A stretch of 64,000 bases of DNA from Bifidobacterium reuteri DSM 23975. GTDB taxonomy: Bacteria > Actinomycetota > Actinomycetes > Actinomycetales > Bifidobacteriaceae. The notes beneath the pieces are model-generated. The model did no database searches. It worked only from the letters and a program-made list of their open reading frames with translations, and had not been told where the DNA came from. Location: contig NZ_JGZK01000005.1 of NCBI RefSeq assembly GCF_000741695.1, positions 248,001 to 312,000 of the forward strand, read 5' to 3'. The position numbers and the translations under genes are program-made. Numbering within the stretch: the stretch's first letter is position 1; each line of letters opens with the position of its first letter. Positions 18,395-26,449 of the stretch are shown in pieces.

Positions 18395-20184
18395 ACACCG
18401 CAACGCATATCGTGCATGATGCGCCGCCCGCCATCGCCGGAGCGGATTGGATGCTGCGCGAACAGGGCAGTCGGGACTGGCGCATGCTCCCGGTGGCGCT
18501 GGCGCTGTGGGCTTCCAGCCTTGCCTCGCATATCGGATTCGACCGATGGCCCGGACAACAGCGCATCGACATCCCTACCGGGTCATTTGACATGACCATA
18601 TTGCCGATAACCGTTTTCGCCATAATGATGGTACTGACATTGGCCGTGCTCTGTGCGGCGTTCCACACCAAGGCTCGTTGGGCGGGCACGATCGCTGTAT
18701 GCCTCGCCATGGCCTGTGTAGGCGGCATTACCGCTATTGCCGCCGACACAGCCGAATGGCGCGACCCCGCGGCGATATGGGCCAGAAACCAGGGCGGTCT
18801 GACACAGGTTCATGCCACGGTGTCCGCTCCCGTCATAGCTTCCGATCTGCGCGATTACGATTGCCGGATCGATGTGCGGCTCAACGGCATCGCGCCTGCC
18901 ATGCAGGGAGCGGATGACGGATTCCGGCATTCGTCGGCGGATGTCCGTGTGTATGCCGCGGAATCGTATTGCTCCCGATTCCACAGAGGGGCGACGTATC
19001 GCTTGTCCGGCACCCTGCAGGAAGCCGAATACGGACATATGCCATTATGGCTCCTGCTGCAGGGCGGCGATCCCGTCGTGCAGATGGCCAATGGGCCACC
19101 GTACCGGACCGCCATAGAGCATATGCAGCAGTCGTTCTTCCTGATCACCGAGCAGCTGTCCGATCAGGGACGCGTACTCGTGCCGGGACTGACCATGGGC
19201 GTGCTGGGACAGGATTACGTGAGCGTGTCGCCTCCGGGGCACGTCGGCTCACCCCTCGACGACACCTATGCGGCCACGCTTGAAGAACGGTTCCGCCGAT
19301 CCGGCATCATGCATCTGATGGCTGTCTCCGGAGGCCATTTCATCATGTTGGCGGAAGCGGTCCGACGCCTCTGCAGACGATGGCTGATATGCCAGCAGCT
19401 CAGCGCCGGAGCGATCGCCGGTGCGTATCTGGTCCTGGCCCTATTGGTCTATCCCAGTGATTCGGTGACCCGTGCGCTGATCATGGGCCTGCTCGGAGCC
19501 GGAGCCTATGCGCTGGGACGCCGGTCCCAAGCATTGAGCGCCCTGTGCTGGACGGTGACCGGTACACTCATCCTCGAACCGGAAATGTCGCAGAGCTATG
19601 GATTCGCGTTGTCCTCGGCGGCGGTACTCGGCATGGTATTGTTCGCTGGACCAATCGGCAAGACGGCGGGACGCATACTGCCGGAAGCCATCGCGCAGAT
19701 GGTGGCGATGACCATGGCGGCACAGTTGTTCACACTGCCGATTCAGATACTGATGGAACCTGAGCTGCCGTTGCTTTCCATACCGGCGAACATATTGGTC
19801 TCACCTGTTGTGGGCTTCTCGACGATCACCGGGCTCATGGCGCTCGCCTGCGCGTGGTGCCTGCCATGGTTGGCAGGCACGCTCGCCTGGGTCGCCTCGG
19901 CGGGCACATTAGTGATGGAACGGGTGGCGATGTGGCTGGGTGGCAGCACATGGTCCGTGATGCCCTGGCCGGATGGGATAGCCGGCGCCTTACTGGTCCT
20001 GCTCATTGAAGCCGCCTGCATGGTGATCGTCATGGCCGTGAGCCGATTCGCACGTCGACGCACCATGCAGGACATTCGGCCTTCCGGACAACGGTTCGGC
20101 TCATCGCGCCGGGTACGGTTCGCCATCTGGTGGCAGGAGACGCGGCGCATGCTCCATGTGACCGCATCAGACGGGAGCACGTGA
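18391..20184 (+). CDS. comEC: ComEC/Rec2-family competence membrane protein, no C-terminal hydrolase domain
   Basis: 597 residues with many hydrophobic helices. The N-terminal part (TQVHATVSAPVIASDLRDYD... TYRLSGTLQE) is the DUF4131/OB-like external domain. The competence domain follows: VPGLTMGVLGQD, RRSGIMHLMAVSGGHFIMLA and SDSVTRALIMGLLG. The metallo-beta-lactamase-like domain found at the C-terminus of Bacillus-type ComEC is absent; the protein ends in a short basic tail. It forms the channel for single-stranded DNA uptake. Its start overlaps comEA by four bases, so they form an operon. Whether the pair works in this organism is unknown. Confidence 0.9.
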   Translation: MNTATHIVHDAPPAIAGADWMLREQGSRDWRMLPVALALWASSLASHIGFDRWPGQQRIDIPTGSFDMTILPITVFAIMMVLTLAVLCAAFHTKARWAGTIAVCLAMACVGGITAIAADTAEWRDPAAIWARNQGGLTQVHATVSAPVIASDLRDYDCRIDVRLNGIAPAMQGADDGFRHSSADVRVYAAESYCSRFHRGATYRLSGTLQEAEYGHMPLWLLLQGGDPVVQMANGPPYRTAIEHMQQSFFLITEQLSDQGRVLVPGLTMGVLGQDYVSVSPPGHVGSPLDDTYAATLEERFRRSGIMHLMAVSGGHFIMLAEAVRRLCRRWLICQQLSAGAIAGAYLVLALLVYPSDSVTRALIMGLLGAGAYALGRRSQALSALCWTVTGTLILEPEMSQSYGFALSSAAVLGMVLFAGPIGKTAGRILPEAIAQMVAMTMAAQLFTLPIQILMEPELPLLSIPANILVSPVVGFSTITGLMALACAWCLPWLAGTLAWVASAGTLVMERVAMWLGGSTWSVMPWPDGIAGALLVLLIEAACMVIVMAVSRFARRRTMQDIRPSGQRFGSSRRVRFAIWWQETRRMLHVTASDGST

Positions 20185-20217
20185 CTCACCATTGGCCGCA
20201 ATCCCATGCGGAAGACG

Positions 20218-20751
20218 TCATCCGAGTCGTTTCAGCAGCGATTCCACATGCCCCTTGGCCCGCACATTGTAACGTGCCAGTTCGATGCGCCCATCGGCGG
20301 CGATGGCGAACGTGGAACGCAATACGCCCACGTGCGTCTTGCCGTACAGCTTCTTTTCGCCGTATGCGGCATATCGTTTGTGCACGATGAGGTCCGGGTC
20401 GGACAACAGCGGGAACGACAGGTGGTCGCGCTCGCGGAACCGCTGCAGTTTGGCCACGGGATCCTTGGATACGCCGAGCACCGTGTAGCCGAGCGACTCG
20501 AGGCGGGCCATGTTGTCACGGAAGTCGCATGCCTCGGTGGTGCAGCCGGGGGTCATTGCGGCGGGATAGAAGTACAGGATCACGTTGCGGCCGGCCGTGG
20601 TAAGCGCGGACAGCGTGACGCTGGTCTGGCTGCCGTCCGGTTCGACGGCGGTCAGCGTGAAATCAGGCGCAGGCTGGCCGGGCTCAAGCCGTGCGGGCAT
20701 CGTCGCCGCGTCAGTGGCGTTGTTCATATCCTGGGGTTCGATATCGCTCAT
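20218..20751 (-). CDS. bcp: Thioredoxin-dependent peroxiredoxin, BCP/PrxQ type
   Basis: 177 residues. GQPAPDFTL, NVILYFYPAAMTPGCTTEAC (peroxidatic Cys in TPGCT, resolving-type Cys five residues later) and SFPLLSDPD are the PrxQ/BCP signature. It reduces hydroperoxides at the expense of thioredoxin. The start is chosen at MSDIEPQ; ATG 20760 (three codons upstream) and ATG 20727 are alternatives, none with a strong ribosome-binding site. It converges with comEC, with a 33-base gap. Confidence 0.92.
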   Translation of the reverse strand: MSDIEPQDMNNATDAATMPARLEPGQPAPDFTLTAVEPDGSQTSVTLSALTTAGRNVILYFYPAAMTPGCTTEACDFRDNMARLESLGYTVLGVSKDPVAKLQRFRERDHLSFPLLSDPDLIVHKRYAAYGEKKLYGKTHVGVLRSTFAIAADGRIELARYNVRAKGHVESLLKRLG

Positions 20752-20833
20752 ACCGTCCATCGTAGTGCGCGGAACCGGGCAATGGCGGGGCTGACACCGA
20801 TTATGTCGGGCTTTGTCCAAAGGATGTGGGGTG

Positions 20834-21820
20834 ATGGAAGGCATGGCCAGATCAACAGCGAATGCACCGGTGACGGTGGTGCCGGGCGGAGACTCATATC
20901 TGAACTCCATGCGCGTCAAGGAACTCTGCACGGCGGCGCTCAGGGCGCGCCCGGACGCGGAATTCATCGAACTGGACGCCACCGGAGCCGACCGGTATGC
21001 ATTCGATGAGGCCGTAAGCCCCTCGCTGCTCTCCGATGTGGCGGTGGTCAGGATCGACAACCTGCAGAACGCGGACGAGAAACTCGCCGAATCCCTCCTC
21101 GCCTACACCAAACAGGCAGTCAGGGACCCGCAGGGTTCCAGCGTGGTGATATGCCAGCATGAAGGCGGCGCCAAAGGCAAACGCCTCCTCGACCAACTGG
21201 TGAAGGCGGGGGCGCGTACGGAGGATGTACCGGACCTGAAGAAGCCGGACGCGCAGCTGAACTTCGTCTACAAGGAATTCGAGAAGCGCAAACGGCGAGT
21301 GGAACCGGCAGCAGCGCAACAGCTGGTCGCCGTACTCGGCGGCAAGACCGGCGAACTCGCCGCGATGTGTGAGCAGCTGTGTTTCGATTTCGACGACGAT
21401 CCCATCGCGTTGCAGCGTGTCAACCAGTATTTGACCACCAATCCACAGGTCACCGGCTTCGCTGTCGCCGACAAGGCGCTTGAAGGGCACACGTCGCAGG
21501 CCATCGTCATGATGCGTGCCGCTGTGGAGCAGGGGACCGACCCGATAGCGCTGATCGGCGCCTTGGCCATGAAACTGCGGACATTGGCCAAGGCTTCCGC
21601 GGTGAAATCCGGCACCATCTCGCAAGCGGAGGCCAAAACGAACCCCTGGGTGTTGCGCAACGCCGCAAGACAGCTTGGCGGTTGGACCTCTGCGGGAATG
21701 TCCCATTGCATCCGCATGCTGGCGTGGGCCGACGAGCAGAGCAAAACCAACGGAGGAGACCCGCTCTACGCGTTGGAACGCTGCATCGAGGACATCAGCC
21801 ACAAAGGACGACCGGCATAG
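20834..21820 (+). CDS. holA: DNA polymerase III, delta subunit
   Basis: 328 residues. VTVVPGGDSYLNSMRVKEL near the start, a middle domain (VVRIDNLQNADEKLAESLLA, VVICQHEGGAKGKRLLDQL) and a helical C-terminus (NPWVLRNAARQLGGWT, GDPLYALERCIEDIS) match HolA of actinobacteria. Delta opens the sliding clamp within the clamp-loader complex. ATG 20834 has AGGATG 9 bases upstream; ATG 20843 is also possible. Located next to comEC as in many bacteria, and upstream of tsaE. Confidence 0.88.
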   Translation: MEGMARSTANAPVTVVPGGDSYLNSMRVKELCTAALRARPDAEFIELDATGADRYAFDEAVSPSLLSDVAVVRIDNLQNADEKLAESLLAYTKQAVRDPQGSSVVICQHEGGAKGKRLLDQLVKAGARTEDVPDLKKPDAQLNFVYKEFEKRKRRVEPAAAQQLVAVLGGKTGELAAMCEQLCFDFDDDPIALQRVNQYLTTNPQVTGFAVADKALEGHTSQAIVMMRAAVEQGTDPIALIGALAMKLRTLAKASAVKSGTISQAEAKTNPWVLRNAARQLGGWTSAGMSHCIRMLAWADEQSKTNGGDPLYALERCIEDISHKGRPA

Positions 21821-21905
21821 ACCGGCATAAACCCTCCCGAGGCGCGCGAGGCGCTCGACACCAATACCAGCGGACACACAGACAGTACAGAGGATGACAC
21901 CGGAC

Positions 21906-22490
21906 ATGAACACGATCACGACACACGCATCCACCGCACAAGCCATGCGGCAGCTCGGCGCACAGGTGGCCGGCCAAGTCAGAGGAGGTGACGTGCTGCT
22001 GCTCTCCGGGCCGCTCGGCGCCGGCAAAACCACGTTCGCCCAAGGCTTCGGCGCGGGATTGGGCATCGAGGAGCCCATCGTCTCACCCACCTTCACCATC
22101 GCCCGCGAACTGGACGGACGATTCGCCGACGGAACCGCCGCCCATCTGGTCCATGTGGACGCATACCGACTCGGAGGTGCCGCATACGCACCCGGGCAGG
22201 ACGCCATCGGCCGGCTCCTTGACGAACTCGAATCGCTCGGCCTCGACGAAGAACTCGAAGACCCCGGCGAGAACACCGTGGTGCTGATGGAATGGGGCGA
22301 ACAGATGGCCACCGCATTGGCCGACGAACGATTGGAAATCCACATCGGCAGACCATTGGATCCGACGGCCATCAGTGAGCACGGCGACCAGGACGGTCTA
22401 CAAGACAGCCAGCCTGTGCTCACCAGCAACGGCATCCGCACGGTGACCTTCGTACCAGTGGGCGCCCGCTGGCAAGGCTTCACCATATAA
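21906..22490 (+). CDS. tsaE: tRNA threonylcarbamoyladenosine biosynthesis ATPase TsaE
   Basis: 194 residues. The Walker A motif is GPLGAGKTTFAQGF, followed by SPTFTIARE, HVDAYRL and LMEWGEQM, all diagnostic for TsaE. It supports TsaB-TsaD in forming N6-threonylcarbamoyl-A37 in ANN-decoding tRNAs. ATG 21906 is preferred to ATG 21894 because AGAGGA spaces properly only with the later one. It heads the tsaE-tsaB-rimI-tsaD run. The C-terminal ~45 residues (after GRPLDP) are an extension beyond the core domain. Confidence 0.93.
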   Translation: MNTITTHASTAQAMRQLGAQVAGQVRGGDVLLLSGPLGAGKTTFAQGFGAGLGIEEPIVSPTFTIARELDGRFADGTAAHLVHVDAYRLGGAAYAPGQDAIGRLLDELESLGLDEELEDPGENTVVLMEWGEQMATALADERLEIHIGRPLDPTAISEHGDQDGLQDSQPVLTSNGIRTVTFVPVGARWQGFTI

Positions 22491-22618
22491 GAGACCAACG
22501 AGCCACGATGGGCAGCGTCTGCACGCACGCGCCCGCAGGCGCTCTCTTCGATGTACACTCTCTTAAGGTTCGGTACGGATAATGCCATGTGCGCGTGAGC
22601 ATACGGCTAGGAGGATAC

Positions 22619-23428
22619 ATGGGTTGCACACTGGTGATTGACACCTCATTCGGTTCGACGGTCGGCGTCGTGGGGCATGAGCCCATCGTCGAAACGGATT
22701 CTCGCACCCATGTGGAGAAGTTGCAAGTCAACATCGCATGTGCGGTGGAACAGGCCGGGTTCGCCCCACAGGACATCAATACCATCGTGGCAGGCGTAGG
22801 ACCCGCCCCATTCACCGGATTGCGCGCGGGAATCGTGGCGGCCAAGGCGCTCGCTTTCGCCACCGGCGCCAAGCTGCTCGGCCAGAATGCGCTTGAGCCG
22901 CAGGCGCAATGGAACGCAATACGCCGCGGGAAGAAAGGCACTCTGGGCGATCCGCGCAGTCGGCATGTGCTGACGTTGGCGGTCAACGATGCACGCCGCA
23001 GACAACTGTATTTCGAACTGTGCGCAAGTCCGGCTGCGGATCAAGGGCCGGATGCTTCCGCGCCTGCCAAGCCTCTGATTGCGATGGACATCGATTATCC
23101 GGCCTCCATCGTGGACCGTGTGAACCAAGCCGTCGAAGCGTACGCCGCCGACGTTGACGGCGATGTGATCGTGGACGTGATCGGCCACGGCGCTCGCAGG
23201 TATGCTTCCGTGCTGGCCGATATCAGGCATCTGGGTGATATCGACGATGAATCAGTGCTCGACCAGGGTGCGCAGGGGCTGAGCATATTCGCGGCGGAAG
23301 CGCTGCTGAACTCCGGCCTGCATCTGGATGAGCCGGTCGAACCGTTGTATCTCCGCCGTCCTGACGCTGAGATCCCGGCGCCGCTGAAGCATGTGCTCGG
23401 CCATGAAGGTGCGGAGCGTAACGCCTGA
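22619..23428 (+). CDS. tsaB: tRNA threonylcarbamoyladenosine biosynthesis protein TsaB
   Basis: 269 residues. LVIDTSFGSTVGVV, GVGPAPFTGLRAGIVAAKALAF and LTLAVNDARRRQLYFELC are the TsaB/YeaZ signatures of the ASKHA fold. It dimerises with TsaD in the t6A pathway and lacks the metal-binding histidines of TsaD. ATG 22619 follows AGGAGG. The stop overlaps the rimI start (TGATG). Confidence 0.93.
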   Translation: MGCTLVIDTSFGSTVGVVGHEPIVETDSRTHVEKLQVNIACAVEQAGFAPQDINTIVAGVGPAPFTGLRAGIVAAKALAFATGAKLLGQNALEPQAQWNAIRRGKKGTLGDPRSRHVLTLAVNDARRRQLYFELCASPAADQGPDASAPAKPLIAMDIDYPASIVDRVNQAVEAYAADVDGDVIVDVIGHGARRYASVLADIRHLGDIDDESVLDQGAQGLSIFAAEALLNSGLHLDEPVEPLYLRRPDAEIPAPLKHVLGHEGAERNA

Positions 23429-24033
23429 TGCTGATCACTCAACAGGAACTCGGCCATGAACAGGCCGTTGCCGCCATGCGGTCGCTGGAAGTGGAGCTCT
23501 TCGGCAACCACGCATGGAGCGAGGCCTCGGTGAGGCAGGAACTGGAACTGCCGAGCCGCACCTACGTGTTCGATGTCGCGGAACCGATGCCGAAATCGGA
23601 TGCCGATACGCCCTCGGTTCGCGGATTCGCGGGATACTGGTATGACGGTGAGGACGCGGAAATCATGGATGTCGGCGTCGGCAAAGCCTACCAGCGGCAC
23701 GGCATAGCCCGGGCTCTGATGACGGCGCTGATAGACCATGCCCGTGCAGCCGGCGCGCGAAGGATGCTGCTGGAAGTCAGTGTGATTAATGCGCCTGCCC
23801 TCGCCTTGTACCGGGGCTTCGGATTCGAACGCATCGGACTGCGCAAACGCTATTACCAGCCCGAGGGCATCGACGCCTATGTGATGGCCTTGGACCTGCA
23901 GCCGCGCGTCGTGGGATTCCAGCCTTCCGGAGCCGGCGGCGCCAACGTCGCCGAGGCTATTGGTGCGGAGTCCGGAGGGCACGTCGATGAGAATGCCTAT
24001 GAACGGCAGAAGACAAGTGGACAGGAGCTGTAA
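23428..24033 (+). CDS. rimI: Ribosomal-protein-alanine N-acetyltransferase RimI-like (GNAT)
   Basis: 201 residues. The GNAT core includes VGVGKAYQRHGIARALMTAL (acetyl-CoA loop, Q/RxxGxA-type), LEVSVINAPALALYRGFGF and GLRKRYYQPEG, matching RimI. It acetylates protein N-termini, classically ribosomal protein bS18. The gene lies between tsaB and tsaD, overlapping the former by one base and ending two bases before tsaD, the common actinobacterial order. A ~45-residue tail follows the domain. Confidence 0.9.
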   Translation: MLITQQELGHEQAVAAMRSLEVELFGNHAWSEASVRQELELPSRTYVFDVAEPMPKSDADTPSVRGFAGYWYDGEDAEIMDVGVGKAYQRHGIARALMTALIDHARAAGARRMLLEVSVINAPALALYRGFGFERIGLRKRYYQPEGIDAYVMALDLQPRVVGFQPSGAGGANVAEAIGAESGGHVDENAYERQKTSGQEL

Positions 24034-24035
24034 CC

Positions 24036-25079
24036 ATGAGCGAGCCGATTGTATTGGGTATCGAATCCACCTGTGACGAAACCGCGGCCGCCATCGTGCG
24101 TGGCCGCGAGCTGCTGTCCAATGTGGTGGCCTCATCGATGGAGGAACATGCGCGGTATGGAGGTGTGATTCCGGAGATCGCCTCACGTGCGCACGCCGAG
24201 GCGTTCGTGCCATGCGTCTCCAAGGCGTTGGCCGACGCGGATATGACCCTGGCTGATGTCGATGCCATTGCGGTCTCCGCCGGTCCGGGGCTGGCCGGCT
24301 GTCTGGCCGTGGGCGTCTCCGGTGCCAAGGCGCTGGCATGGGCTGCGAACAAGCCGATCTATGGTATCAACCATGTCATAGGCCACATCGCGGTGACGCA
24401 GTTGCAGTTTGGTGCTTTCCCTCCGGATACGCTGGCTCTCATCGTCTCCGGAGGGCATACCTCGCTGCTGCATGTGGAGGATATGCCGCGCAAGATTGAC
24501 GTGGTCGGCACGACGCTCGATGATGCGGCGGGGGAGTGCTTCGATAAGGTGGCGCGCCTGCTCGGCTTCCCCTATCCGGGCGGCCCGCACATCGACCGTC
24601 ATGCCCAGCATGGCGACCCTCATGCGATCCGTGTGCCGCAGGGCCTCACCCAGGGCAAGGCAGGAGCTGCGCATCCATATGATTTCAGCTTCTCCGGTGT
24701 CAAGACCGCCGTGGCCCGTTGGGTGGAAGGGGAGCAGGCCGCAGGCCGGGAGATTCCAGTGGATGACGTCTGCGCCTCACTGGCCGACTCGGTGGCCACC
24801 CGTGCTGGCCGTAAGGCCATGCGCGGCTGTGAGCAGTATGGCTCCGATACGCTGATCGTCGGCGGAGGATTCTCCGCCAACTCGCAGCTGCGCGCCAAGC
24901 TGCTCGAATTCGGCGAGCGTCATGGTGTCGATGTACGTATCCCGCAGATCAAGCTCTGCACCGACAATGGTGCCATGGTCGCCATGCTCGGCGTGAACCT
25001 AGTCGAAGCCGGTGTGGCTCCCAGCGCACCTGACTTTCCGATCGATTCCGCCATGCCGTTGACTCAAGTGTCAATGTGA
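24036..25079 (+). CDS. tsaD: tRNA N6-adenosine threonylcarbamoyltransferase TsaD
   Basis: 347 residues. LGIESTCDETAAAIV, PEIASRAHAE, INHVIGHIAV (metal-binding HxxxH), LIVSGGHTSL, DDAAGECFDKVARLLG and GGFSANSQLR are all present. It transfers the threonylcarbamoyl group to A37 of ANN-decoding tRNAs, and here sits just upstream of two tRNA-Asn genes, which are substrates of this modification. Last gene of the tsaE-tsaB-rimI-tsaD operon; no hairpin was seen immediately after it. Confidence 0.96.
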   Translation: MSEPIVLGIESTCDETAAAIVRGRELLSNVVASSMEEHARYGGVIPEIASRAHAEAFVPCVSKALADADMTLADVDAIAVSAGPGLAGCLAVGVSGAKALAWAANKPIYGINHVIGHIAVTQLQFGAFPPDTLALIVSGGHTSLLHVEDMPRKIDVVGTTLDDAAGECFDKVARLLGFPYPGGPHIDRHAQHGDPHAIRVPQGLTQGKAGAAHPYDFSFSGVKTAVARWVEGEQAAGREIPVDDVCASLADSVATRAGRKAMRGCEQYGSDTLIVGGGFSANSQLRAKLLEFGERHGVDVRIPQIKLCTDNGAMVAMLGVNLVEAGVAPSAPDFPIDSAMPLTQVSM

Positions 25080-25207
25080 TTTCGTGCGGATGCCTGAAAT
25101 CGGCGGAATAAGGCGCGACATGCCTACACGCATGTAATTTGCTTTTTTGCGGACGGCATGTAAGATATGTGACTTGTGCGCGAGAGAAATCTCAAGCATG
25201 ACAGCAT

Positions 25208-25280
<73 letters not shown>

Positions 25281-25329
25281 CTTCTTCCGGTCGGGTCGTT
25301 GCTGGCCTGTCTGGTTGATAATTGAATAT

Positions 25330-25402
<73 letters not shown>

Positions 25403-25408
25403 CCATGT

Positions 25409-25446
25409 GAAGCCCCTTGGTGGAATGCCAAGGGGCTTCGTTTTTT
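25409..25446 (+). terminator. Terminator of the tRNA-Asn pair
   Basis: 12-bp perfect stem GAAGCCCCTTGG / CCAAGGGGCTTC with a 7-base loop, followed by G and six T's. Confidence 0.92.
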
Positions 25447-25519
25447 GAGGCACCGTTTCTCTATAGACCTGCGAACGTTGATGGGCGCCGTTGGCGACTT
25501 ATATAAAGTCTTTTGTGCT

Positions 25520-25571
25520 ATGTGGATAACCTGGCAAGCTGGAACCACATACCCCGATCGAGCTGGACACC
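25520..25571 (+). repeat. 52-bp repeat with a perfect DnaA box, copy B
   Basis: Same element as 17439-17490. It starts with ATGTGGATAAC and has inverted TATGTGG / CCACATA arms 19 bases apart and the AGCTGG direct pair. It lies about 100 bases upstream of the M23 peptidase start. Confidence 0.8.
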
Positions 25572-25669
25572 GCACGCTTGATTCCATCAAGGTGGAAGAC
25601 ACCGGCAATGATGCCGGCATGATTCGGCATGCATCCATGCCGCCGATCTGGAATGAGGTGTCAAAGGAT

Positions 25670-26407
25670 ATGAATGGGTATTGGTTCGATTGGCGTCGGC
25701 ATGCCGCCCGACGCGCCGCCAGACTGCGTGAACACGAGCGTAGACGGGCGGAGGAGCGACGGACGTGGATGGATGCCGCAGTGGCCGCCGCAACGGCATT
25801 GGGACTGGCTCTGGCGCTGCTGATGGGACTGACCGTTGAAGCGTCATGGGGCGCTTCGCCCTATTCCTCGATTCAGCAGACGGCCTCGAATGGTACTGCC
25901 ACACAGACGAAAGACATGTCGCCCGACGTCCAAGAGACGCTTCTGCCTGTGGATTTCACCGATCTGACGATGCTGGAAGAACGATCCACGTCGCGGTGCT
26001 CGGCACGATACGGTTGGCCCGTCAGCAATCCGGTGGTCGAGGCTCCGTTCGACAGGCCACTTACTCCGTGGGCACCCGGACATAGGGGAATCGATGTCAA
26101 GGCGCGGCAGGGGGACTCGATTTCGGCGCCTGCTGCTGGAACCATCAGTTTCGCGGGGAAGGTCGGCGGCAAGGATGTGGTGAGTCTACGCCACCGTGGG
26201 GGAGTGACCTCGACCTTCGAGCCCGCCGTGACCACGCTTGAGGTCGGAATGAACGTGAATGGAGGGGCCTCCATCGGCGTGGTGGACGGCGAATCCGACC
26301 ATTGCTCAATCCGCCAATGCCTGCATTGGGGATTGAAGCGCGGGGCGCACGATTATCTGGATCCGGAGCGATACGTCGGCGAATACATGATCGTACTGAA
26401 GGAATGA
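25670..26407 (+). CDS. M23 family metallopeptidase (LytM-type), membrane-anchored
   Basis: 245 residues. A basic N-terminus (HEQ-like, rich in Arg) leads to one transmembrane segment, AAVAAATALGLALALLMGLT. The C-terminal domain is LytM-like: PGHRGIDVKARQGDSISAPA gives the HxxxD zinc ligands, and CLHWGLKR the HxxG third ligand. It likely cuts peptide cross-links in peptidoglycan outside the cell. Start ATG 25670 has GAGGTG 9 bases upstream. The frame stays open far upstream through the DnaA-box repeat, but that part is not needed for the fold. Confidence 0.88.
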   Translation: MNGYWFDWRRHAARRAARLREHERRRAEERRTWMDAAVAAATALGLALALLMGLTVEASWGASPYSSIQQTASNGTATQTKDMSPDVQETLLPVDFTDLTMLEERSTSRCSARYGWPVSNPVVEAPFDRPLTPWAPGHRGIDVKARQGDSISAPAAGTISFAGKVGGKDVVSLRHRGGVTSTFEPAVTTLEVGMNVNGGASIGVVDGESDHCSIRQCLHWGLKRGAHDYLDPERYVGEYMIVLKE

Positions 26408-26449
26408 TCTGTACGCGGGCCTGGTCCCCACATCCCAGCGAGATCCATG

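Noticed and set aside
20894..22588. 564-residue open frame antisense to holA and tsaE
   Set aside because: Covers two confident genes and reads as low-complexity Ser/Arg/Pro sequence.
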